From Paraspadella gotoi (taxonomy: Eukaryota; Chaetognatha), in assembly GCA_051294375.1 (NCBI GenBank), contig CM119263.1:15416532-15480531 (forward strand): a DNA stretch of 64,000 nt. The letters are read 5' to 3'. The notes beneath the pieces are model-generated. The model was not told the origin of the DNA and did not search any database. It worked only from the letters and a program-made list of their open reading frames with translations. Positions 49,626 to 62,639 of the stretch are shown here, in pieces. The first letter of the stretch is position 1. Each line of letters begins with the position of its first letter. Both the position numbers and the translations under genes were made by a program.

Positions 49626-50344
49626 GTGTATTCGTCGTCGCGTCACCCTGAGCTTCAAACAAACTCTTTCATAAATCATATTTAAGGAGGCATCGGAGCG
49701 ATGGGGGGGTTCCCCTCCCTTTTTCAACCTTTGCCCTTTCCCTTCTGACTTCGTTCCTCTTCTCGGTGGAGTGGAGTGAGAAAAAATGGAGAGGAAAGGG
49801 AGGAAAGAAAAAGGAAAAGGAGGAAAAAGGAGAAAGTAGAGAAGAAAACGATGTAACGAAAAAAAAAAAGGTCGAAGTGGTTGAATCGTAAAAAGATATG
49901 AAAGAGAAAAAATAGAATAAAAGCCCCGTAAGTCCAAGTCAGTGGCGGCGCAGAAAAGAAAGAGTTCTCTGGTAAGAACGAAAATGCTGCGGCTGTACTT
50001 TTGGCCGCAGCTTCGACATTATCTTTTTTTTTTTTTGCGAAATTTCACTCAATTCAACACAATTTTTTTTAAAATAAAAAGAAGGAATAAAAAGTCATTA
50101 CGAATTTAATACCTGGTTTTATAATAGTGAACTGAAAGTAACATTATAAAAATTCATTATTCCCAATTTTTTTAACTTGTATACATCTCAAACGCACGAG
50201 ATAACAAATTTCAAATCAACAAATAACTTGTTTCCTATTTTGTTCCAGCTTCTTTTTATCGATTACATTCTTAATTTTATTTTGTTTACTCAATCGACTC
50301 GTGGTTGCTACATTTCATTGCCCGTTTTATCATATTTTTCTTCG

Positions 50345-50463
<119 letters not shown>

Positions 50464-51492
50464 CTCCTCAGCGACTCGCGCTCGCATCTTCTTATCGGAC
50501 ACGCCTTTATTTGTCCCTATGTTTTCCCTGTTTACTCGTTTCACTTGGCAACGACTTGTTGTGCTTGCGCTTTTTTTTCTCATTTCCGCTTCGTTCGGCG
50601 GAGGCGGAGGCCATCCCCAAATTTCTTTGTTTATGACGAATCCGCTTTTTTCTATTCTGGGATCGCTAACGTCGTCGTCATCGTCGTCGTCGTCGTCCCC
50701 GTCGTCGTAAACGTCCCAATTGTTCTCGTTGCGACCGGCAGATGACAATATATCCCTGGATAAATAACGACCTAAATTGCATTTCGAGCCCAAAGCCTCG
50801 AGATTAGAATAGTTGGCAGAACTTTTCTCTAAAGACAAGATGCTGTAGTCGTCGTCTCTATATATTGACCTCATCGACGTCGTCGTCGACTCGTTGTCGT
50901 CGTCGTCGACGTCGTTGATGTGATTTTTTTTTTTGTCGAAGCGTTTGTTTGGTTTTAACGTTTTCACTTTTTACGAGGATCATGGGCCTCTTTATGAGAT
51001 TGCGTAAAACGAAGCAGCTCTCCTTCCCAGCGATTCTTTTGCTCGTTATGACGGTTGATGAAAAAATCGCAAGAGTTTCAGAAACGATTTCAATCGAGAG
51101 TTAAATCGATTTTCAATAGATGTTTACCAATAATTATGGTTATGATTGGGTTAGTTGCTAAAACATTGAAGATAGAGACAGATCGAAACCAGCGAAAGAA
51201 TTAGAACAACAACAACAACTATCCAGAATCGATACGGTGTTGACGATCCAATTTTACAGTTGCTGATTAAAATTCTTTCCCTTCAGCATCACGACCCCAT
51301 AGTCGATATTTTTTTCCCTTTTATCACCTCCATCCATTTCTCTTTATCACATCCTCCATCACATCCTCTATCACAAATTCTATTTTCCGGCTTCCTTCTC
51401 CCACCAACTATTTGAGAGGCAGCAAATGGCTGACATCATTATCCCGAGTCTCGACTCTGTCAGTCTTCCATGAAACTGCTAATTAATCTAAT

Positions 51493-51608
<116 letters not shown>

Positions 51609-52204
51609 TATCAACTTTTTTTGTTTTTCCCTCTCTTTTTTATTTTCTCTTTTTTTATTTTCTCTTTTTTATTTAGTTTTTATTTTTTCTCTTTTTTATT
51701 TTCTCTCTTTTTTATTTTCTCTTTTTTATTTTCTTAACTTTAATTCTTCTACATGCTATTTTCTATCCTAATCTTTCTTTGAATCCCACAGTTTTTCTCA
51801 CTTTTCCTCATCTTTTCTTTTCTCTTTCTTTGTTTTCTTCTTTCCTCTCTTTTTCATTTCTTTAGTCTTGCGTTTCAAATTAATCATTTTCTTTCTTTCC
51901 CCTCCTCTCCATCTTCCCGTTTCTCTTTCCCTATTTTTTCTTTCCGCCTAAAAAAGAACCAGTTTTATGAGGCGACACATTCTTTGGGTTTTTATATGCA
52001 AATAACTTATTTATAATCGCTGAATCAAACATTTTTTTTAATTCGCTAATTTTTTCGTCCGGGCGATTCCATTGTTCGGCTGGAATGGGAGTCGTAAAGA
52101 AGAAAATGGCGGATGACGAGTTATTAGTTTCGGGAAAAAACATTTTGGACGCGATACAAATTTGGAGAAGGAGAACCCGAGAAGAAAATAATTGTATTCA
52201 ATCA

Positions 52205-52262
52205 TTTGAAATTTCAGAGTTATATACATTATATATAATATTATATATATATAATATTATAT
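52205..52262. repeat. AT-only palindromic tract
   Basis: Runs of TATATAATATTATAT on both sides of a TATATA centre, able to form a hairpin; it directly abuts the repeat element that begins at ~52,263. Confidence 0.8.
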
Positions 52263-52640
52263 GGGAGTGAATAAACGGGACTGTGAGAGAGTCTTGATTG
52301 AAAGCTTGCAGGGACCTGCTATGTCATTATCTTGTAAGAGTGATGGAGGCCTTAAACCACCAAAGCCTGTCCAAAGTCAGGGGCAAGATAGCTTATTTAT
52401 TAAATGATTGGATAATTTTTATATTGGTTGTACCAATTTCATAAAATTCAGCTCCTTGTATTTTGATGCTAGTGCGGAGTACAATAAGTATTCCCCGATC
52501 TAATACTTAAGGGAGTGGTCTTTTCATACAATTGAAACATTCTTTGAAATATTTTCCACTTCATTGATAGGGAAGCCAGGTACTCTGGGAGTGAATAAAC
52601 GGGACTGTGAGAGAGTCTTGATTGAAAGCTTGCAGTTCTG
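52263..52640 (+). repeat. Dispersed repeat copy with duplicated ends
   Basis: A ~47-bp segment (GAGTGAATAAACGGGACTG ... GAAAGCTTGCAG) occurs at 52,263-52,308 and again at 52,590-52,636. Between them lie segments (TTGTATTTTGATGC, GAGTGGTCTTTT, GGAAGCCAGGTACTCTG) that all recur, in inverted orientation, at 60,980-61,200. Confidence 0.85.
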
Positions 52641-53885
52641 CTGCTGCATCTACAACCAAGTGAAAAGTGCCTTACCTTTTCTGAAATAGTTAAAAAATAG
52701 CAATCTTAAAAACACGAAGACAAGAATACCCCCCAAGAAAAAACGACCTAATTTCAGGCCAGGAAAACGAAAAACAGTCCTAATGACCGAAATTGTAAAA
52801 AATGTATAAAGAGAAACAAATATAAAAAAAATTATAAATAATAAAAATATTAAGAATATAAAAATATTTAAAAAAATGAATAAATATTTTCAAAACCAAA
52901 AATTTTGAACACGAATTATCAAAGGTGACCTCGGAATTTAAAATAATCCGGAAAACCAGAAATTTTTTTTTTTCAAAACGGCGGAGGCGGCGATCGCCAG
53001 GTCCGCGGATCGAATCCGATCCGACCGAAGGCGACTTCGCTAAACCCGTTCGTTCGTTATTAACGGACGTCGTCGTATCGATTCTCGATGCGGTCGCGAG
53101 ATGGAGTCGCTTTCCATTAAAAACCGTTATCGTCTCGTTATTGGATCCGTCAACTCGAAAGGGGGCGTGGGAAATGGGGCGAGGAAGAAGGGGTGTTGGA
53201 GTGTTGGAGTGTAGGGCGTTTGGCGGAAGGGGGGGGTTATGTCTGATGTTGCGTTGAGCAATGCGTGGCTCTGGGTAGAGACCCAAGTTGAGTTTGGCGG
53301 GAAAAGAGATTGGTGCCAATCATGGTGACACTTATTCTTAGTGGTTTGTCGCTGTTTGGGAACCAAAAGTGGGTAAGTGCAAGGGCGGGAATATATTGGA
53401 GCCAAAAGCTGGTCGTTGCTTCGGGTCCACAACTGCATCGACAACAGAAAAATGACAAAATTATATCTAATAGGAGGACGATGGACGAGACATTAAAGTT
53501 AATCCCGATTTGAAGGCGAGAATCCCTGCGCATTTTTCATCTTCACCATTAGAGTTTTGTCGTCATCGTCATCGTCGTAGTTGTTGTCGTCGTCACAATC
53601 AGGAATGGAAGTTTTTGTTACATAAAAAATAATTTTGTATTTTGTGCACGAGTATTTTTTTTTCTTGTGTAGTTATAGCAGTATAGATCCCTCGAAAAGC
53701 AATTAAGGAAGGAAATTGGACGAAGGGAAATTAAATATCGGAAAGAAAATGGAACTTTCAAGTCTAGAGAATCAATAGTTAAAAAAAGACCGAAAAAAAT
53801 GAGGAAATTAAAAATTAAAAGAGAAAAAATGAAAAAAAAAGGAAATTTCTTTGACGGAAGACTAGAAACGAATAGGACGTGGAAA

Positions 53886-54025
<140 letters not shown>

Positions 54026-54370
54026 GTGAGGAACTCGAGGGAAAAATATGTCAGAGCAACGTTGTTGTTGTTGTTGTTGTTGTCATCGTTTACATTTTTT
54101 TCAAAAATAAGTGATCATAGTACAAATAGAAACCAATATCATCAGAATCCTCTGGCGGATCTGAAAGAGAAACAGTTGTTTTGATTTGGTAGTCAGCAAT
54201 TTTTTGTCAGATTGGTTTCCTTGTTATGTACTGCGCGCGCGCGGAGAACTCGAAACCTCTCGGCCCGATCGACCGACGCTATCTTTCACTCAGCGTCAGT
54301 CAAGAAAAATAAATAATTTTTATCATGAAGTCGAGATATGGAGAGAGAGATAGAGATAGANNNNNNNNNN

Positions 54371-54403
<33 letters not shown>

Positions 54404-54621
54404 AGGAATTAATTTACGATGGAGTAAAGAACAAAGAGGAACGTTGATTCAGCAATGAAACACCGGCTTTTTTATTGCGAGTTGAAGAAGAATGTTTATG
54501 TAATTAAAAAATATAAAACTCAGTTTCACAGAAATTTTTCTCATTATGGTAATAAACGATATAAGGATCACCATCATCCTCAAACCAGCTCAGCTTCATC
54601 CTGACGGAACCGTCGACCAAC

Positions 54622-54707
54622 CTGCTGATGGATAGACGACCAGGATATCGAGTCTCCCCTTTGCTCCAGAAAACGATGGGACGCGCCCAGTTGTGAGACG
54701 TCCTCAC
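54622..54707 (-). CDS. IgSF receptor exon 3: Ig 2, strands C to D
   Basis: The exon encodes residues 112-139 plus two bases of codon 140. The C strand reads PIVFW with the core Trp125, 15 residues after Cys110, normal Ig spacing. The acceptor is cctttttaag. I place the donor at CAGCAG|gttggt because the two leftover bases (AG) join the single base T opening exon 4 to give Ser140, and because the Trp-to-RLTLSP distance then matches C2-type domains. A second in-phase donor about 40 bp downstream (GAGCTG|gtttga) would lengthen the product by 13 residues and change this Ser to Cys. The 3' boundary is therefore the least certain part of this exon. Confidence 0.8.
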
Positions 54708-55205
54708 CTTAAAAAGGTTGGGAAATTAAAAATGAGGGAAAAAAGTAAGTCAGTCGACATAAACGGAATGCGATGCAATTTTTTTTCTCGAAATGAAAGA
54801 GGCGTGACTGGATATTTTGACGCAAATGGCGTCGCAGATTTTTCAAGAAGAAACAAAGATGTGACATTTCTTCCACCATTTGCGAAAGTAATTGAAGAAT
54901 TCTTCATTTGTAAAAAGCTTTTTCCGTTTAAATTGAGGGAGGAGGGAAAAAGTTGGAAATATGAGACAGTAAGCGACTAAGAATGCCGCTCTAATTTAAA
55001 AAAAAAACTGTCGGGAGCTTTAAGTCGATGCCATTTTATGTGTTTAATCGGAAACTTTGGAATTGGAATCAGAAGTTTGGGCGGAGAGCAAATAAAAAAT
55101 GTACACAGGGTATTTGTTCTACAAATGAATGGAAGAGAAAAAAAATATTGAGGTTTGGAGAAAAAAGAAAATGGTAAAAAAGAAAAAGGAGGAAGAAAGG
55201 AGAAG

Positions 55206-55236
<31 letters not shown>

Positions 55237-55289
55237 AAAGAAGACAGAAGAGCAGAGCGGCAGGATCGAGAGCGAGAGTAGCGAGTGAC

Positions 55290-55330
<41 letters not shown>

Positions 55331-55331
55331 G

Positions 55332-55373
<42 letters not shown>

Positions 55374-55812
55374 AGAGAGAGAAAGAGAGAGAGAGAGGAG
55401 AGAGGAGAGAGAGAGAGAGAGGAGAGAGAAGAAGAGAGAGACAGAGGAGATGACTGACGACGAGAGAACGCGAGAGAGGTGAAGGATTCAACGTGATAAA
55501 TAGGAAAAGTTGGATTTGAAAAATTAAGCGACTCTCACGAAAACCAAACAAAGGAAGAAAGAAAAGAGATTTAAGGGAATCAACGGGAGATTTCTTGGGT
55601 CGTCGGGTTAGCCACGCAACCGGGGGGGAGGGGGGCGGCATTGTTGACGTCGGGGACTCTGAGGATGGAAACCCGAGTTGGAAGAGGAAAAAAAAAGTTG
55701 CGTGAATGGGTGTGACAGATCACGGTGAACAATGTGTGAAAAAATGTGACAGATGACGTAGACGAGAGTGACGGGTAGCTGCGTGGCGTTTCGTGACGAC
55801 GACGACGACGAC

Positions 55813-55843
<31 letters not shown>

Positions 55844-55948
55844 GATTAGTGAATAAAAAAAAAAAGAAGATGAATAAAAATGTGAGGTGAAACGAAAATC
55901 TGTCTCCATTTGCTATCTCTGCTTAAAAGCAACGACTTCGTGGTTTAC
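54708..55948 (-). other. Receptor intron 2
   Basis: Contains a long interrupted (AG)n tract (55,202-55,442) and a (GAC)n tract (55,794-55,842). Nothing else is recognised. Confidence 0.75.
55202..55442 (+). repeat. Interrupted (AG)n tract
   Basis: Purine dinucleotide tract with a non-repetitive island at 55,235-55,290. Confidence 0.9.
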
Positions 55949-56070
55949 TTGGCAATAAAAGGTGGCCACGTGACCCAGAGTGAGGATGGGTACTTCCGGC
56001 GTGCAGATGGGTTGGCTGACGACCGCCAGGTGGACTGTGAGAACGTTCCCGCATTTGTATTCTCCGGAAT
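55949..56070 (-). CDS. IgSF receptor exon 2: end of Ig 1, start of Ig 2
   Basis: The exon encodes residues 71-111. It opens with DSGEYKC, the diagnostic F-strand motif of an Ig domain; Cys77 pairs by family rule with Cys15 of exon 1. After the G strand (LTVHLAVV) a second domain begins with QPICTPEV and the B strand VATFYC (Cys110). Cys93 in the A strand is an extra, non-canonical cysteine. The acceptor is ttctttccccag and the donor CCAA|gtaaac. Two bases complete the codon from exon 1, and the exon leaves in phase 0 as exon 3 requires. Confidence 0.9.
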
Positions 56071-56386
56071 CTGGGGAAAGAAGAAGTATAAAGTTTTGAG
56101 AGCGAGTACTGTTGAGCGAAATTGACGGACCGATTCTAAATTTTTATATCGATTATAGTTATAATATTATTAAAATCGGAAAGAAAATTCATAACATTTA
56201 CAAACGAACGTCGATCCAATCTGCAAAATCCAAACTTTCATGTTCAATTGTTCATCTTCCCTTAATTCTTTCGAGTTAACCTTCTATTTGATATATTCGA
56301 AATTAAACTAAACTAAACTAAATTAAACTAAACTAAATTAAACTAAATTAAACTAAACTAAACTAAATTAAACTTCAAACCCTTAC
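56071..56386 (-). other. Receptor intron 1
   Basis: A 316-bp AT-rich intron whose part next to exon 1 is a pentanucleotide repeat (AAACT/AAATT) at 56,300-56,372. Confidence 0.8.
56300..56372 (+). repeat. (AAACT)n / (AAATT)n pentanucleotide repeat
   Basis: About 13 units alternating AAACT and AAATT, immediately next to the donor of receptor exon 1. Confidence 0.9.
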
Positions 56387-56597
56387 CCGCGGGGGTGAGT
56401 TCCCTGATGAAGAGCGAGAACTGTCGCTCTCCCTTCTGCTCGATGCCGTATTTGTGGCTGTTGACGGTCTTGTCGTAGACGCCGCCTCCGTTGGTCAGGA
56501 ATTTGACTTCGTCGTCGACGACTTTGATCCAAACCGCGGATTCGGTGGAGATGCAGACGAAGGTCACCTCTGCGCCTTCGAGGCCAACGCGGTAGAC
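56387..56597 (-). CDS. IgSF receptor exon 1 of those visible: V-set-like Ig domain 1
   Basis: This is the first exon of the receptor I can place; it encodes residues 1-70 and ends with one base of codon 71. It carries most of a V-set-like Ig domain: B-strand Cys15 in the context VTFVC, C-strand Trp23, and an E-strand reading SLFIRELTPA. The acceptor is ctcctcctccag and the donor GCGG|gtaagg. The last base joins exon 2 to make Asp of the classic DSGEYKC F-strand motif, so the domain is split across the intron. Third codon positions are mostly C or G, unlike the AT-rich flanks. The reading frame starts in phase 0, so an upstream exon with the start codon and signal peptide is needed and is not secured here. 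Confidence 0.9.
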
Positions 56598-57570
56598 CTG
56601 GAGGAGGAGGGGAAAGTTCGAGTGGATCGTCAAGGATAGGTCTGAGAAGAGATCGCCGAATATCGCGGCAGTTTCAAAAATCAATATATTTTTTCCCAAG
56701 GACATATTTGCCAAAATATATCGTTCACCAGACGAATGGAAATGGAACTGAAAGTGTATTTTATCAGTCGATTTTAATACATTAGATACTATCTCGAATG
56801 ACGTCAACAACTTCCCTCTTTCTCCTCCCTATCTTCCTCCCTTCCTCTCTCTCTCCCTCTCCCTCTCCCGCCTTAAGTGTATTAATGCTACATCTAAAGA
56901 AGAAGCTTTTAGCTTTGTTTCGTCGAGGATAAACTGATGGCTTCTTTGTCGGCGGAGACCTCGCTAAACCGATAAGAAAGAAATAAATGAGCGCATGAAG
57001 AAAGAGAAAGAAAGAAAAAATGAAGCCAGAAAAAGGAAAAAAAAAAGTCGAGCACTTTCACCAAAAAAGGTCTTGGTTCTGCTTCTTAACTGTCTTTCTG
57101 AACTAACTTTTTGTAGTAATATTGTAGGATTTCTAATTTTGCAACTTTCATACTTTCATGAAAGCATAAACGTCGCTACGGTTTTGCTCTCTCGTTTTCA
57201 GTTTTCTTCATTGAATTAACTCAGATCTTTCTACACCTTACGATTCTACCGGCGTTCCTTCGTATTCCTTTCTTTTTCACTTTCTCTTCACGCCTCATAT
57301 CTCACATCTTATATCTCACACCTACCAACCCACACCTACCTCACATCTCATTTCACGCTTCCTCAATCTGCTTCCCTTTCATTCTTTCTTTTTCCCCTTC
57401 TATCTCCTGACTCATGAAAAAAAATAAAAGGATTAATTTGCGAAAGAAAAAAAAAGGTTTTATTTAGAAAATGAATAAGAAAATAAAAATTAAAGGAGAC
57501 GAAGTAGGAGACGAGCCTTGGGGAAGTGTTACGAATGGGAGAGAGACGGAGGGGGATAACGTTGACAAAA

Positions 57571-57712
<142 letters not shown>

Positions 57713-59279
57713 AGCTTAACGAAAACACAATGGAAAAAAAAAGGGGAATGAAAAAGAGTGAAACCCTTGTTTTTCACTTCCCCCTTTCATTTTTCCCTCC
57801 TGTTTATGAGCGTCGTAAAAGGGAAATGCCTTTTCTTCTTAATAAACCATCGAGAATTTCTCGAGAAACGAAATAATAAAGAAGAGGCGGGAGGCAGAAA
57901 ACAAAAAAATAAGAAAAGAAAAAAAAAGAGAAAAGAGGGGAAAAAATTACTAACTTTTTCGTGGAATGAGAAAAAAAGGGAACAGTCTTAATGGTCGTGA
58001 GTAGTTCGACGGAAATTGGGGAAAGGAAACGACCTAAAGAGATAAAATGGCGGACGATCCTTTTTTGTAATTCCCGAGTCGAACTTGGTTTTTTTTTGTG
58101 AGAAATTTTAAATTTTAAATTTTAAGTTTTTGAATAATCGGGTCAACTTCGATACTTTTAAAAGTATATCGGTTTTTATAGTATTTACGAATTACATTGA
58201 GTAAATTTCAAGTATGCTTATCAATTTGTATATACTGTACATTGTACAAGGTACAAGGTACAGTGTACAAGGTTTTAAATTTATAACGAACATATTTTTT
58301 AAAAAATACATCGACAACGTGGCCCGCCAAAAAAGGGAGTGACAAAAATTGTCACCCCAATTGTCATCATCGTCGTGAACGGCGTCGAAAATGGTTTTCA
58401 CCTCCCCCCACCCCCGCCCGTCCCCGAGTAGTAGTGTCACCAGAAGCGGCTCAACCCCCCGAGGCCCCCGAGGACCCCCGAGTCATTTTAAACTCCCGAT
58501 TTTTCAGAAGCGAAATTGTTTTTCGCCGAAAAAACCGAATTGGAAGTCAAGTTCGACTAGAGAAGACGGGGAGAAAGGGGGGGGAGGAGGAAGAGGAGGT
58601 GGGGAAGTCGCAGTAAAACGTTTTCCGTCTTCATTCTTCCTCTATTTTCACCTCTTCTTTCCTCCCTTCCTCCCTATTTTCCTCTCTTTCATTTTTAATG
58701 CCTTCGTCGACGATTCCCCGCCCACTCTCCGCCATAAAGACATTCTCTTCCTGTTCTCGTTCGGCGCGCGAGGAAAAAAAAAAGACGTCGTTAAATAAAC
58801 GTTTTTTAATTTTGGTTTCTCGTTTTTAGCGAGAGAGAGGTGAGAGAGTGATGATGAGAGAGAGAAGGAGTGAGCTGATCGGCACTCGAGTACGACTCGG
58901 ATTGCAGATGTGCTCGCTAAACAGTCGATGATGAGAAGGAGGAATGAGAAGAGAAGAGAGGAAACATTAAAACTGTCGTCGAAAACCGTCAGACAAAAAA
59001 ATACGTATGTATGGTAACGCATAAAAAAGCAGAAGAGAGTAACAATTTATTCAACTCAGTTTAGACGTAACTGAATGAATGCAGTATTTAGTTTTAACTT
59101 TTAATTACACAAAATCTTTCCAGAGAAGTCTCTTTTGCGTATAAAAATAGTTTTTTGACTTTCATTTTGACTAAAGATTAACTTGTATGGAATTTCCCTT
59201 CCATTCACAAAAGACCTCTCCCTTCCTTTCAAGAAAAACCTGACAATCATTTCGCTTTCAATAAAAACCCAGACTTACG

Positions 59280-59345
59280 CTTCGCCCACAACCCTGCCGC
59301 CCAACCACGTCGCCCACAACCCCACCGCCCAACAGCTTTGTCCAC
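59280..59345 (+). repeat. Short ~28-bp tandem repeat
   Basis: Two units of CGCCCACAACCCYRCCGCCC plus a shorter third (TGTCCACAA). The minus strand ends this block with a consensus-like donor (GAAGC|gtaagt), but no convincing exon precedes it. Confidence 0.7.
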
Positions 59346-59616
59346 AAAGAATCACAGCCGATAAAGGAAATGGCGCAAAGAAACCCGGCCCTGGTCGAGG
59401 CGCCAATGAGAGACTTCTTAAAAACTTTTGGTCGAGTCTGTCTAATAGTAGAGGATAGTAGAGATGAACAATAGTAGAGAAACTATTTACTAGAATTACA
59501 TTGAAGATTGAGCGAAAGTAATGGCGGTAGACTTATTTAAATCAAAATATATTACTATCTACTAGAAATCTTACTAGAGGTAAGGGATTTTTAGTCTTTA
59601 CTCTCCCTCTCTCTCT

Positions 59617-59648
<32 letters not shown>

Positions 59649-60652
59649 TCTCTCTTTCTTTCCACTTTTTCTTTTTCTTCATCATTCAAAATAAAAAAAG
59701 AAAAGAAAAAAGAAACAGGCGTCGCTCTTTTGTCTACTCCTTTTTTTTCCTTCGCCAGCGCCTCTGGCGGGTGGCCGATCGAGTTGATTTGTTGCTCTGT
59801 CAAAGAAAGTCAATGGGGCAAGCCATGATTAATGGTCGCTGTCCCTTTGCCGCCGCCAAAGCTTTCGATCAGCCAATAATCCGACATCATTCCCTCGCAG
59901 GGCCTGGAGTCGCCAGTGGGTAGGGCCGGCCCAAACCCCTCCCCAGGGTGTATTGCGACCAGGAAAATCCTTCCTCGCAATCAACCCTTGTCAAAGAATC
60001 TCTTTGCTATGTTTACGCACTGAAAAAAAAAGTCTCTCGCTGTGGAAATCCCCCAGGTCAAGATCATAATCATCGTTACGAGGACCAACTTCAATACAAA
60101 ATTCTGTAACGATATCCATTTAAAATTACAATAATTAATTACAGCTTATTTACTCGGCAAATTTTATTACAGTTTAGGATTCGGGGCAAGGTTTATTCAT
60201 ATTTTTTTGCCTGTTTGAACAGCTTTTATTAAACATGAAAATAAACATAAACGAATTACTATCTTCTTTGTTGTTACCACTTACCAGGTTGAAAATAATT
60301 ATGTTGGCATGGTAACTATATAAATGTGATCGACGTTTGTCGTGGAAGTAATGGAACCCTTCTTTTCTCTAGGATTAAATGGTCGCGATTGGGAAGAAAC
60401 GGAGGAGGTGACGTCACGAGGGAACAATGGTAGCACAACCATCTGTACTCTTGGGCTGAGAGAAATAAAAAAAACGTTTTTTTTTTCGTCAAGAATTTCG
60501 GAACTTGGTTGATCATGAAAAACTACTTACAGAACAATTCAATTACATTATTTCTGCTGATAAAAAGTTTTAAAATAAAGATTATTACATCAAAGTTTAT
60601 TTCAAATTTCCTATGAGAATAAAGGCTGAAGAACGTACACATAAAAAATTTA

Positions 60653-60910
60653 TCAATATAAAAAAGCCTTAGATCCACGAAAAGAAATTTGATCGAATAT
60701 AAACCTTTCCCTTTCAGTTCCTTTGACATCTAACGCAGCCTCCGCCGCAGCTGCTTCAACTGACGCCGATGTCGCCGTTGGTTCTGCGCCCGCGTTTTTT
60801 GACCCAACTTTGCCCCAAGCTGCTGAAAGTTGAAGGAAAGAAAAAAGGGGAAAACTGAAAAGGGAGAGAAACTTGAGAGGGGAGAAATATGGGAAGACGG
60901 AGAACAACAT
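60653..60910 (-). CDS. Candidate signal-peptide / 5' exon of the receptor (unproven)
   Basis: An ATG at 60,908-60,910 opens a frame whose first ~30 residues are hydrophobic and Phe/Leu/Ser-rich, ending LQLSAAWGK, like a secretory signal peptide. An Ala-rich stretch follows (SVEAAAAEAALDV). Two weak in-phase donors, GGCAAA|gttggg and TTAGAT|gtcaaa, would join exon 1 in phase 0. The same DNA can equally be read as a pyrimidine tract with acceptor (ttccttcaactttcag) ahead of an Ala-rich exon. I see no better start between 56,598 and 64,000; the true first exon may lie outside the window. Confidence 0.2.
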   Translation of the reverse strand: MLFSVFPYFSPLKFLSLFSFPLFSFLQLSAAWGKVGSKNAGAEPTATSASVEAAAAEAALDVKGTERERFIFDQISFRGSKAFLY

Positions 60911-60979
60911 TGAGTTAATCCAGTTTAGGAAACAAGTCGTCGCAACGCAAAAAGAGTTCGGGATGGGGGTTTAACTTTA

Positions 60980-61200
60980 AGGCCTCCATCATTCTTACAA
61001 GATAATGACATAGCAGATCCCAGGTCCCTGTCAGCTTTCAATCAAGACTCTCTCACAGTCTCGTTTATTCACTCACAGAGTACCTGGCTTCCCTTTCAAT
61101 GAAGTGGTATAATATTCCAAAGAATGTTTCAATTATATTAAAAGACCACTCCTTTAAGTATCAGATTTTGCACTCCGCACTTGCATCAAAATACAATCGC
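60980..61200 (-). repeat. Inverted second copy of the dispersed repeat
   Basis: The reverse complement contains TTGTATTTTGATGCAAGTGC, then GAGTGGTCTTTTAA, GGAAGCCAGGTACTCTGTG, AATAAACGAGACTGTGAGAG and GTCATTATCTTGTAAGA, in the order expected for one full unit. In the 52-kb copy the same segments are circularly permuted. Confidence 0.85.
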
Positions 61201-62639
61201 TCACTATCTGTTCTCTATCTCTTACCACTTGCATGTCAACCGCTCTCCAATCGCTTTTCAATCGCTTAACGACAGAGTTAAGCGATTTCGAGAAAAACAG
61301 GACACTTTGACTCACTGTCGTAGAAGAGATCTTGAATGATGGAACGCCAAGCCGAAATGGAAAAAGTCAAACGAGAGCAGTAAAAGTAAAAGTTCCGAAT
61401 AGTTACGTAGGATTTGTATATTCTCAGAGCTGCGTTTCGAAATTTAGTCTAGATAGTATAGTAGACACTGATTCACGGAAAATCCGAAAAATAGACTCAC
61501 TCTCACTCACCGTCGAGAAAGAAAAAATTTAACGAAAAAAAGGCGAGTTAAAAGGAACAAAAAATGAAAAAGAAAGGTAAGACTAAGAAAAACAAAGAAA
61601 ATAGAAAACCTAAAAAAAGAGAAAGTAAGTTAAAAAAAAAAAAACTCTAAAGGAAAGAAAAAAAAAGGAATATTTAATAAAGTGTAAATAAACAAAAGAG
61701 AAAAAAAAAGACAAACGGGAAAATAGAAACATAAAAAAGTAAGAGAGAAAAAAAAAAAGACTCGGAGGAGACGAGGCCGCAGGAAGAAGATAAAAAATTC
61801 AGGGGAAGACCTTCCCTCGTCCAACTTTAGCGGTTTGTTCCCTTTTCTAATGGGAAGTCGGTTTCCGCTTGAAATTTCACCTTCGTTTGTCCCTACGACT
61901 GAAGGATCTGTCATTCCGATTCCCCGAAGACGACGGTTAACCCTGGCTTCGTGACGCAGCTGGCGTTCTCGAAAGTAGGCCCGGGTTCGCCCTTCGTAAC
62001 TGTAGATATCTTTTATAACATTTATATGAAATATATGATTAAAAATTATATTTTGGTGACTCGGTCATGAAGATCGGACAAAGTCGTCGTAAAAATGCGG
62101 TCGAAATTGAGCTGAATACCAAGTTGGACGACGATGACAGGCCAATGCCAATAGTATTCTAATACTTCTACATCCATTTAGAAAATGACTAGGTTAAAGA
62201 TGCTGATAACAACTACGAAAAACACGATTTAAACATCGTACGAGAATTCGCTTCCATGGTTATCAGGATTATGATGTTGTGTGAAACCGATTTAAGTTTC
62301 CCACAAACTTACCCCTAAGTTTATAGCTTGATCTCAAGTTTTTTAAGAATAAAACAGTTTGTTTGAAATAGACTATTTAGTGAAAACATTTCGTAAGACG
62401 ACGAAGACGTTATTACCCACAACAACAACTATAAGTGAGACGACGAAGACCACCATAAAATCGACCATTGCGACCCGCGCCGCTTATCGAGTTGACGAGA
62501 AGACGACAACGAAGACGATGACAAAGACGATGACGACGACAACGACGACGACGAGTAAGAAGTTATGTTCTCGCGACTCGCGAATTAATCATCTCTGCTG
62601 ACGTTTTATGGAAGAATGAAGACGCTATCAAAAAACGGG

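Noticed and set aside
58391-58798. 135-residue plus-strand frame beginning with ATG
   Set aside because: Pro/Gly-rich then Phe/Leu-rich translation of G-runs and pyrimidine tracts; no recognisable domain.
59820-60000. GC-rich island considered as a ribosomal RNA fragment
   Set aside because: No stretch matches conserved rRNA cores that I know; left unassigned.
60750-60835. Peptide string AAWGKVG resembling the start of vertebrate alpha-globin
   Set aside because: The match stops after seven residues; what follows is Ala-rich and has no globin features.
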